64,000 bases of DNA from Acidimicrobiia bacterium (GTDB lineage: Bacteria; Actinomycetota; Acidimicrobiia; Spongiisociales; UBA11373): NCBI GenBank assembly GCA_029263095.1, contig JAJCYA010000033.1:50955-114954 (forward strand), written 5' to 3'. The position numbers and the translations under genes are program-made. Positions 53,983 through 61,155 of this stretch are shown one piece after another; the stretch's first letter is position 1, and each line of letters opens with the position of its first letter. Under the pieces are notes generated by a model. It was not told where the DNA came from, searched no databases, and saw nothing but the letters and a program-made list of their open reading frames with translations.

Positions 53983-54963
53983 CTACGCCAAAACGGTGAG
54001 CAGCAACCAGAAGGGCCCTGATGCCATGAAGAGGCCGTCGAGGTAGTGCAGGCTTCCCGGTATCGGACCAGATGCAAAGAACCCACCGGCCCTCAGAAGC
54101 GTTCCCTGGTTGCGCCCCGCAACAAGGGCGAGGGCTGCGGCAACAGATGCGGCCACCGTGTTGAGCAGATCGGGTGCCCATACCGCTCCGGCGATTGCGC
54201 CTGCGGTGATGGCGGCAACGATGATCGCCACCAGTGGGTCGAGCACCGGCATGTCGCTTCGATCGCTCAACCACGCCACTGCGATGGCCAAACCGGCCAC
54301 GAACAGGAATGCAGCCGCCTCCTCCTCGGACCGCAGTCTCAGCAACACCAGCGATCCAGCGCCGAACGCACCCGTCATCGCGATCGAAACACCCGATGCG
54401 ATCGACTCGATCGACCTGAGATCCGGGTTGATCACACCCCACATGAGCACAAACAGCGTGGCCCCCACCGTGGCCGCCGCCATGCCGGGGGCCCCGAACC
54501 GATAGGTGGCGAGGACTCCGGCCAACACCCCCAGCAATCCGGGTGCCGAGGCGACGGCAAGACCCCTGCTCTCTGCCGACCGGGAAACGTCGAACGCCCA
54601 CATTCCGCCCACCAGAACGGCTCCGACAGCCAACCATTGCAGCGAAAGAGCATTGGTGATGACGAGGACGACGGCGAGAATCGCGGCAAGACCGATCTCC
54701 GCCAACACGGATGTTCTCGCGGCGAGAGCACCGCCGGAGACGGGAGGAATCACCGCGATCTCGGCACCCGCCGGGACGGTCGCGTCGGGCGTTGCCTGTT
54801 CACCGTCAACCCACACTTGGGCTGCAGCCAGGGCGCGTCCGAAGTCTTCCCCGTAGGTCGCCGTCGCCTTGTCCAACACGTCACCGACCGTCGCACCATC
54901 GATGTCCACCTCGGTGGCGCCGGCGATCTCCCGCAGGTTGGCGAACAGTCGGAGACGAGCCAT
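53983..54963 (-). CDS. MoaD/ThiS-like domain fused to a CdsA-like multi-helix membrane domain
   Basis: A 326-residue protein. Residues 1-78 are a ubiquitin-fold MoaD domain (RLRLFANLREIAGATEVDI ... VIPPVSGG). The Gly-Gly that should be the C terminus is followed directly by about eight membrane helices (83-326). The end, GSLHYLDGLFMASGPFW, resembles the CDP-diglyceride synthetase (CdsA) C-terminal signature with key acidic residues partly kept. The start shares one base with the preceding stop (TGATG), so it is co-translated with the MaoC-type gene. The fusion has no function I can assign. Confidence 0.7.
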   Translation of the reverse strand: MARLRLFANLREIAGATEVDIDGATVGDVLDKATATYGEDFGRALAAAQVWVDGEQATPDATVPAGAEIAVIPPVSGGALAARTSVLAEIGLAAILAVVLVITNALSLQWLAVGAVLVGGMWAFDVSRSAESRGLAVASAPGLLGVLAGVLATYRFGAPGMAAATVGATLFVLMWGVINPDLRSIESIASGVSIAMTGAFGAGSLVLLRLRSEEEAAAFLFVAGLAIAVAWLSDRSDMPVLDPLVAIIVAAITAGAIAGAVWAPDLLNTVAASVAAALALVAGRNQGTLLRAGGFFASGPIPGSLHYLDGLFMASGPFWLLLTVLA

Positions 54964-55799
54964 CAGCCCGGTCGCACCGTGACGAGGCCGGTCATCACGA
55001 CGTTTCCGTCGGGTCGGGTGGTTTCAAACACGAACGAGTCACCGTCGGATGCGAAGACGGCGGTTTCCAAATCGCTCCCCGGCAGCACCATGTCGGTGAA
55101 TCTGACCTGAATCCGGCCGATCCGCCCCGGATCGCCACCAGCGAGCTCGTCGACGAGACCTCCCGACACGATCGAGAGCGTGCCGAGCCCGTGGTTGATC
55201 ACGCCCGGCAGGCCCACGGCCATCGCAACATTGGGATCGGTATGGATCGGGTTGAGGTCGCCCGATGCCACCGCGTATTCCTTGGGCATCCCCTCATCGA
55301 CGTGCTTGGTGAACGCCGCTACCTGGTCGCCCCTGGTGGGAGCCTCCGGCTTCTCTCCAGAGGGGCGCTCCCCGCCACTCCCGGCGCCGCGAACGAAGAT
55401 CGTTGCGTACTGATCGTTGACGGGCTCGCCGTCCGGAGTCGCCCCGCTGACCCGCGCCACATAGGTTGCGCCTTTGCCCTTGTCGTCGACCGATTCGAGC
55501 GACGGCGTGAACACCAGGCTCTCACCCGGCAGCATTGGCCGATGATGGACGATGTCCTGCTCGCCGTGGACGATCATCAAAGGGTTCTCGACGTTCAATT
55601 CGGGATCGGTCGTCACCACTGCCATGAGCGGCAGACCGGTGACGACCGGGAAGATCAGCGACGGAACCTGATCCGGCCCCACCTGGTGCTTCGGGTTGTC
55701 GATCCTCGACGCCGCCGCATACGCGGCGATGGCGTCGGCAGAAACCTGCTCGGTGAGAGGCTCATAGGCCTTGCCGGCCAATTCGAAGTTGAGGGGCAT
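54963..55799 (-). CDS. MaoC-type double hotdog dehydratase
   Basis: A 278-residue protein with two hotdog folds, as in fungal and actinobacterial FAS1-like/MaoC-N enoyl hydratases. The catalytic region is in the second half: ASGDLNPIHTDPNVAMAVG with the Asp-His pair, then GVINHGLGTLS. The ATG at 55799 has AAGGAG 8 nt upstream. It likely hydrates or dehydrates acyl-thioesters; the substrate is unknown. Confidence 0.85.
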   Translation of the reverse strand: MPLNFELAGKAYEPLTEQVSADAIAAYAAASRIDNPKHQVGPDQVPSLIFPVVTGLPLMAVVTTDPELNVENPLMIVHGEQDIVHHRPMLPGESLVFTPSLESVDDKGKGATYVARVSGATPDGEPVNDQYATIFVRGAGSGGERPSGEKPEAPTRGDQVAAFTKHVDEGMPKEYAVASGDLNPIHTDPNVAMAVGLPGVINHGLGTLSIVSGGLVDELAGGDPGRIGRIQVRFTDMVLPGSDLETAVFASDGDSFVFETTRPDGNVVMTGLVTVRPG

Positions 55800-55912
55800 G
55801 AAGACCACTCCTTGGTTGGATAACAGGGTAACGGGAGGGCTCCACACGCACCGCCATTGGGGACGGCGATGAGCAAGCGGCGAGCGGCGATCGACTCAGC
55901 CGCGCCTGTCGC

Positions 55913-56045
55913 ACCCCCCCACCAAACGCCTGCGGCGTTTGACTCCCCCCAAAGGGGAGAGTTGTCAGAAACACCAAGCCCACTCCTGCTGGACTACTCC
56001 ACCCTGGAGGGGGAGTCAGCGAGCAAAGCGAGCTGGTGGGGGGGT
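55913..56045. repeat. MITE-like element, copy 1
   Basis: A 133-bp non-coding element bounded by perfect 12-bp terminal inverted repeats (acccccccacca / tggtgggggggt). Inside are small hairpins (cgcctgcggcg, ctccccccaaaggggag, ctccaccctggag). Two related copies lie at 58259-58331 and 58346-58475. It sits 18 bp after the fumarylacetoacetase stop. Confidence 0.75.
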
Positions 56046-56063
56046 ATCGCCTCACTGCCACGC

Positions 56064-57287
56064 CTACGGCACAACGGTGCCCACGCACTCTCCGAAACCA
56101 ATACGAGGCAGTCCCTCTCTTTCGCACCAGCCGCGCAACGCAACGGTGTCGCCGTCCTCCAGGTAGCGCCGCTGCGAACCGTCGCTCAGTTGGATCGGGT
56201 CGCGCCCACCCCAGGTCAGCTCTATGAGACTCCCATACGTTCCCGGGTCCGGTCCCGAGACTGTCCCTGAGGCGTACAGATCGCCGGGACCGATCCGGGT
56301 CCCATTCACAGTGGCATGGGCCAACTGCTGAGCCATCGTCCAGTACATCCCTGCGAACGAGTTGCGAGAGATGACATCCGGCTCACTCATCGCCACCGAT
56401 GCGAGCCCCACTTCGAGCTGAAGATCGACACCCCAGTCGCCGACGGTGCGAAGGTATGGCAAGGGCTCCGGATCTTGGGACGGGCCGGGGACCATGTACG
56501 GCGCCAATGCCTCCAGCGGTACCACCCACGGCGACACGCTGGTGGCGAACGATTTACCGAGGAAGGGGCCGAGCGGCACGTACTCCCAACGCTGGATGTC
56601 GCGGGCGCTCCAATCGTTGACCAGCACCATCCCGAAGATGTGGTCACCGGCGTCGTCGGCGTCGATCGGGACGCCGAGTTCATTACCGGGGCCGGTGACG
56701 AAGCCGACCTCCAGCTCGATGTCGAGCGCCCGCGTCGGTCCTTCAGTCGGAGGCTCGTCCTCCTGCTTGGTCTGCCCGCGGGGCCTGTGAATCTCGGTCC
56801 CGCTCACCACGATGGTGCTGGACCGCCCGTGGTATCCGACAGGGAGATGGCGCCAGTTGGGTAGCAGCGGATCCGAGTCGGGGCGGAACATCCTCCCCAG
56901 GTTGATGGCGTGCTCGATCGACGAGTAGAAGTCGACATAGTCGCCGGGCGTAAACGGAAGATGCAGTGTCACCTCGGCTTGGTGGTGGAACGCGTCGATT
57001 CCGGCGTCCTGAATCTCGGTGCGTCCATCGGTGAGCAGCTCGGTGAGGCGCCCCCGCACCTCGTGCCAGCTCGACCTCCCCAATGCCAGGAATCCATTCA
57101 GATCGACGTCCTGGAGAGCAGCACCGTGCGGAACCAGTCCGGCGTCGGCTACCGCGTAGAGGTCGAGCACGTGATCTCCGATGGCAATCCCGATGCGGCG
57201 GCCCTTTCCGGAGTCGAACACTCCGTAGGGGAGGTTGGCGAGCGGGAAGTCGCTTCCCTCAGGTACCTCGACCCACGACGCCGTCAT
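56064..57287 (-). CDS. fahA: Fumarylacetoacetase
   Basis: A 407-residue enzyme of the last step of tyrosine/homogentisate breakdown, giving fumarate and acetoacetate. Features include FYSSIEHAINLGRMFRP, LPVGYHGRSSTIVVSGT, the metal-site Glu in LDIELEVGFV, NDWSARDIQRWEYVPLGPFL and a WTMAQQLAHATVNG segment. It overlaps the upstream gene by ATGA. HPPD is encoded divergently 1.3 kb away; homogentisate dioxygenase is not in the window. Confidence 0.93.
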   Translation of the reverse strand: MTASWVEVPEGSDFPLANLPYGVFDSGKGRRIGIAIGDHVLDLYAVADAGLVPHGAALQDVDLNGFLALGRSSWHEVRGRLTELLTDGRTEIQDAGIDAFHHQAEVTLHLPFTPGDYVDFYSSIEHAINLGRMFRPDSDPLLPNWRHLPVGYHGRSSTIVVSGTEIHRPRGQTKQEDEPPTEGPTRALDIELEVGFVTGPGNELGVPIDADDAGDHIFGMVLVNDWSARDIQRWEYVPLGPFLGKSFATSVSPWVVPLEALAPYMVPGPSQDPEPLPYLRTVGDWGVDLQLEVGLASVAMSEPDVISRNSFAGMYWTMAQQLAHATVNGTRIGPGDLYASGTVSGPDPGTYGSLIELTWGGRDPIQLSDGSQRRYLEDGDTVALRGWCEREGLPRIGFGECVGTVVP

Positions 57288-58228
57288 GCCGGGAGCACCC
57301 CGAGAGCGGTGAGGTCCCCTACCGGTTCCTCAAAAGAGCAGGAGCCGTATCCGACGAACAGTCCGGAGCGCATCTCGTCGACAACGGCGTGACCGACCGT
57401 GTGATCCCGCCACGCCACCCCGGCGCGATCGATGGTGAAGGAGGACGGATCCTCGTCGGCGACCACCTCGGTCAGGGTGGCGGCATCGACACCCTGTGTG
57501 GCCAGCGCCGCGACGGTGAGGAAGTTGACAAAGCCGTGGTGGGTGAATCCGGTCTCCGGGTCGGTGTGGCGGAAGGGGTGATGGAGACCGGCGGTCGCCT
57601 TCATCGGGAGTGCTCGGCCGGTCGCACCCGCAACGAACCGGGCTACGTCCACCGGCTCCGGGAAGAGAGCTGCCTCCAGGCCACCACAACGGATCTTTAC
57701 GCCGAGTGCCCGGCTGGTGTCCTCCCGCAAGGCGGCAAGCGTGTCGAACGCCTCGCCCGGGTCCGATTGCCAAGGGATCTCGAAGAACACCGCCGCACCA
57801 AATGCGCGCAGCACCTCGGCGGCGTCGGCGGCGAGACGCTTCGGGTCACTCGCCACCTCGGGAGGCACCCGGATCTCGACCAATTCGACGGAGGCGGCGT
57901 TTCCGACAGTGTCGGAGAAGGTTCTGACCGTTCCGGCGTCGGGTGTCAGCGAGTCGATCCAACCGGGGCCGGCCGTCACCACCAACCTCCAAGGCTCCTC
58001 CCCTGCAGTCATCGTCGGAGCCAGCACGCCGACCAGCTCTTCGAGCCGCGATGTCGGGCAGATGAAACGATCAACGATCCAAGCCGCAGACGACGACCGG
58101 GCGGCGCGGTAGCCGGTGACGGCACCCTCCATATCGAGAGATGCCGGCGGAAACAGTCCGGCATAGTCAATGAGTCCACTGAGGGCAGCCCGCCGAGCGT
58201 CGGGACGAGTGATCTGAATGCCGGCCAT
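57284..58228 (-). CDS. Protein of unknown function linked to tyrosine catabolism
   Basis: A 314-residue, probably cytosolic protein without signal or membrane segments. Conserved-looking stretches are DYAGLFPPASLDMEGAV, GVKIRCGGLEA and LPMKATAGLHHPFRHTD, suggesting a barrel with Lys, His and Arg at a possible active site. The ATG at 58228 was chosen because the upstream in-frame sequence is repeat DNA. It is coupled by ATGA to fumarylacetoacetase, so a role in the same pathway is likely, but I cannot name it. Confidence 0.75.
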   Translation of the reverse strand: MAGIQITRPDARRAALSGLIDYAGLFPPASLDMEGAVTGYRAARSSSAAWIVDRFICPTSRLEELVGVLAPTMTAGEEPWRLVVTAGPGWIDSLTPDAGTVRTFSDTVGNAASVELVEIRVPPEVASDPKRLAADAAEVLRAFGAAVFFEIPWQSDPGEAFDTLAALREDTSRALGVKIRCGGLEAALFPEPVDVARFVAGATGRALPMKATAGLHHPFRHTDPETGFTHHGFVNFLTVAALATQGVDAATLTEVVADEDPSSFTIDRAGVAWRDHTVGHAVVDEMRSGLFVGYGSCSFEEPVGDLTALGVLPA

Positions 58229-58258
58229 CCCTCCGAGCGTACCGGCCGGCAAGCAGCA

Positions 58259-58331
58259 ACCCCCACCAACTTCTTCTGAACTACTCCACCCTGGAGGGGG
58301 AGTCAGCGAGCAAAGCAAGCTGATGGGGGGG
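58259..58331. repeat. MITE-like element, copy 2 (internally deleted)
   Basis: A 73-bp copy that keeps both ends (acccccacca and tgatggggggg) and the right half of copy 1 but lacks the left internal part. Its right end is 14 bp from copy 3. Confidence 0.7.
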
Positions 58332-58345
58332 AAAGCTCACACCAC

Positions 58346-58475
58346 ACCCCCCACCAAACACCTACGGCGTTTGACTCCCCCCAAAGGGGAGAGTGATCAG
58401 CAACCTCCGCCAACTTCTTCTGAACTACTCCACCCTGGAGGGGGAGTCAGCGAGCAAAGCGAGCTGGTGGGGGGG
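58346..58475. repeat. MITE-like element, copy 3
   Basis: A 130-bp copy nearly identical to copy 1 at its ends (accccccacca / tggtggggggg) and in the segments gactccccccaaaggggaga and ctccaccctggagggggagt. The central 25 bp differ. It lies in the 328-bp gap before HPPD. Confidence 0.75.
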
Positions 58476-58556
58476 AAAAGCGCAAACCAACACCCCCAAC
58501 CACCTAGTGCCACCCGGCACGCGACAATGACCACAAGCACGACGAGGGGCAGAGCC

Positions 58557-59675
58557 ATGACCGATCAGGACGTCTTACAGAGAGCCAAGGAGATGGCCGC
58601 GGGCGACGATTTCCCGCTCATGGGGTTCTCCCATTTGGAGTGGTGGGTGGGCAACGCCTTCCAGACCGCCCAGTTCCTCCGCTCGCAGCTCGGCTTCAGC
58701 ATCGTCGGCTACCGCGGCCCCGAAACCGGCACCCGCGAAACCGCCTCCTACATGCTCCGTCAGGGCGACATCACGTTCATCGTCACCGGTGCCATGGGTC
58801 CGGAGCACCCTGTGTCGGATCACGTCCTCCAGCACGGTCCCGGCGTCAAGGATGTCGCCATTGCCGTCCCCGACGCCGAGGCTGCCTTCGAACTCGCGAT
58901 CGAGCGCGGCGCCGAGGCCGCCGCCAAGCCCCACGTCATAGAAGATGATCAGGGAAGGGCCGTGATGTCGGCCATCCAGGCCTACGGCGACACCATCCAC
59001 TCGTTCGTCCAACTCGATGGTGACATGCCCGGGTTCGAGCGGCGGGAGGACACAATCGCGGTGCCGACCGGGCTCGAATTCATCGATCATGTGGTCGCCA
59101 ACGTCGAGCTGGGCAAGATGAACTACTGGGTCGAGTGGTACGAGCGGGTCTTTGGTTTCACCCTGCTCAAGCATTTCGACGATGACGCCATCTCTACCAA
59201 GTACACCGCCCTCATGTCGAAGGTCATGTGGGACGGCGAGGGGATCATCAAGCTCCCCATCAACGAGCCGGCTGAGGGCCTCAAGAAGTCACAAATCGAC
59301 GAGTACCTCCAGTTCTATCGGGGCGCCGGGGTGCAGCACATCGCAATGCACACCCAGGACCTGCTGATGACGGTGAGCGACACTCACACCCGCGGCTTGC
59401 AAACGCTGGCGGTCCCCGACTCCTACTACGCCGACGTGTGGCAGCGGATGCCCGACATCGACGTCGACCGCGCCAAGGTGGAGGAGCTCCAACTGCTGCT
59501 CGACCAGGACGAGGGCGGCTACCTGCTCCAGATCTTTAGCCGCATGTTGCAGGACCGGCCCACCGTATTCTTTGAATTCATCGAGCGGCGCGGGGCCACC
59601 GGGTTTGGCAAGGGCAATTTCAAGGCTCTGTTCGAGGCAATCGAACGTGAGCAGGACAAGCGAGGCAACCTCTGA
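58557..59675 (+). CDS. hppD: 4-Hydroxyphenylpyruvate dioxygenase
   Basis: A 372-residue Fe(II) enzyme that converts 4-hydroxyphenylpyruvate to homogentisate. The iron ligands are the His of FIDHVVAN, the His of GVQHIAMHT and the Glu of FFEFIERRG; the C-terminal GFGKGNFKALFEAIE is typical. The ATG at 58557 follows GAGGGG; an in-frame ATG at 58528 is possible but less likely. Its stop overlaps the next gene. Confidence 0.94.
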   Translation: MTDQDVLQRAKEMAAGDDFPLMGFSHLEWWVGNAFQTAQFLRSQLGFSIVGYRGPETGTRETASYMLRQGDITFIVTGAMGPEHPVSDHVLQHGPGVKDVAIAVPDAEAAFELAIERGAEAAAKPHVIEDDQGRAVMSAIQAYGDTIHSFVQLDGDMPGFERREDTIAVPTGLEFIDHVVANVELGKMNYWVEWYERVFGFTLLKHFDDDAISTKYTALMSKVMWDGEGIIKLPINEPAEGLKKSQIDEYLQFYRGAGVQHIAMHTQDLLMTVSDTHTRGLQTLAVPDSYYADVWQRMPDIDVDRAKVEELQLLLDQDEGGYLLQIFSRMLQDRPTVFFEFIERRGATGFGKGNFKALFEAIEREQDKRGNL

Positions 59676-60559
59676 TCCAGATCGTCGAAGTCGGACCACG
59701 CGACGGCCTCCAGAGCGAGGAGCGGATCCTCCCGGTCGAGACCCGGGTCGAACTGATCCGCCGACTGGAAGACGCCGGAGCCACCCGGATCGAGACGGTC
59801 TCGTTTGCCCATCCCAAACACGTCCCGCAGATGGAGGGCGCCGAGGAGATCTGCGCTGCCCTCTCGGATCGGTCGTTCTCTTCTATCGGCCTAGTCCTCA
59901 ACGAGCGAGGTCTGGACAGAGCTCTGGAGTGTGACCTGGATGAGGTCAACTTCGTCGCCTACGCCAGCGACGGCTACGCCCACAGGAACACTGGGGCCTC
60001 CTCGACCGACCGCAACCTGGAGGCAACTCGACTGGTCGAGAGGGCCAAGGGAGCCGGCCGGAAGGTGTCGGTGACGATCTCGGTTGCCTTTGGCGACCCG
60101 GTAGAGGGTGCGGTGCCCCCGGTTCGGGTGGCAGGGATCGCCGCAGCCATGGCCGCCGCGGGCGCCAATGAGATAGCCCTGGGCGACACGATCGGAGTGG
60201 CAGTCCCGACATCGACGCGGACGGTGATCGACACGGTTACCGAGACACTTCCGACAACCCCGCTCCGTTGCCACTTCCACAACACCCGCAACGCCGCCTA
60301 CGCCAACGCAGTGGCGGCGATCGAGGGAGGTGTGGGCGTACTCGATAGCGCCGTCGGTGGATACGGGGGCAGCCCGTTCTCACCCGGAGCCGGAGGCAAC
60401 GTGGCCTCCGAGGATCTGGTCGGACTACTCGACCAGATGGAGATCGAGACAGGCCTCAACGCAATGACCCTGGCCGCCACAGGCGTTTGGCTGGCACGAG
60501 AACTCGGCGATGAGGAACCCCCGGCGATGCTGGGCCGGGTGCCTCGATATCCGAGCTAG
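59672..60559 (+). CDS. Hydroxymethylglutaryl-CoA lyase-like protein with an apparent CTG start
   Basis: A 295-residue TIM-barrel lyase. The conserved IVEVGPRDGLQ, with catalytic Arg-Asp, begins 3 residues into the proposed protein, and CHFHNTRNAAYANAVAA supplies metal-binding His. In this frame there is no ATG, GTG or TTG between the upstream stop (59648) and the motif; CTG at 59672 overlaps the HPPD stop as CTGA and has CGAGG 6 nt upstream. The next ATG (59831) would delete the active-site strand. The enzyme cleaves HMG-CoA or a related acyl-CoA; pairing with tyrosine or leucine breakdown fits. Confidence 0.85.
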   Translation: MIQIVEVGPRDGLQSEERILPVETRVELIRRLEDAGATRIETVSFAHPKHVPQMEGAEEICAALSDRSFSSIGLVLNERGLDRALECDLDEVNFVAYASDGYAHRNTGASSTDRNLEATRLVERAKGAGRKVSVTISVAFGDPVEGAVPPVRVAGIAAAMAAAGANEIALGDTIGVAVPTSTRTVIDTVTETLPTTPLRCHFHNTRNAAYANAVAAIEGGVGVLDSAVGGYGGSPFSPGAGGNVASEDLVGLLDQMEIETGLNAMTLAATGVWLARELGDEEPPAMLGRVPRYPS

Positions 60560-60666
60560 GGGAGGTAGAGGATCTCCGGCGTCGGCGTGTCGATGAACTC
60601 GACCTCCCCGTCATGGGCTCGCTGCCGCTTACGCAAGCGTGCCCACGCAACTAGCCAGCTGTTGAG
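60556..60666 (-). pseudogene. Possible 3' remnant of a degraded gene
   Basis: On the minus strand a frame of about 36 codons ends RAHDGEVEFIDTPTPEILYLP and stops, with codon use like real genes. Upstream it meets a stop within the gap before the lipoprotein gene. No start is seen. It may be the tail of a gene disrupted at the edge of the Rhs region. Confidence 0.3.
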
Positions 60667-61155
60667 CTACGAATCCGCCGGTGCTCGCACGCATCTCGAA
60701 TACGCCGAAATCACCGCCGTGTTCGACCCCACGTCGTAGCCAAACCCAACTCCACCGCCACCGATCAGGCCGGCAGCGACAAGATCGCGACTTCGTGAGA
60801 CAGAACGCGAATCTATCACGTCGGGGAACTCGGCCCTCCACCATGTCGCGATGGCATCGACATCGAACTCGAAGCCAGGTCCGGGCCGCGCGACTAGTTC
60901 GAACTCAGCGGCAGCATCGCCAGCCCGATCGCACGCGTCTCGTCGAATGCGGCTGGCCGACGACGCCTCACCAACCGAGAACGACGATGCAGTTCCCTCC
61001 ACGAGTGACTGCACAGCCGACTGAACAGCCGAGAACTCCCCCGAGGACCCAGACCCTGAGCACGCACTCAGTGCGACCGCCAGAACGAGTCGAAGCACCA
61101 GTCCGCCGACTCGGCCCGCGGGCTCCAACGAATGAGACAAGGCGTTACTTGTCAT
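60667..61155 (-). CDS. Small lipoprotein overlapping the Rhs gene, possible immunity protein
   Basis: A 162-residue protein. A hydrophobic segment ending in a lipobox LSAC (Cys32) is followed by a Gly/Ser linker and a domain of about 110 residues with two further cysteines (DACDRA and SRCVRA). The ATG overlaps the end of the Rhs gene by 11 bp, so the two are co-translated. In polymorphic toxin loci this is where the immunity gene lies, and a membrane-anchored lipoprotein would suit an extracytoplasmic toxin. This role is inferred. Confidence 0.65.
   Translation of the reverse strand: MTSNALSHSLEPAGRVGGLVLRLVLAVALSACSGSGSSGEFSAVQSAVQSLVEGTASSFSVGEASSASRIRRDACDRAGDAAAEFELVARPGPGFEFDVDAIATWWRAEFPDVIDSRSVSRSRDLVAAGLIGGGGVGFGYDVGSNTAVISAYSRCVRAPADS

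Noticed and set aside
58218..58556. N-terminal extension of HPPD (PPPTSSELLHPGGG-type residues)
   Set aside because: It is translation of the MITE-like repeats, not protein; a good start with GAGGGG is at 58557.
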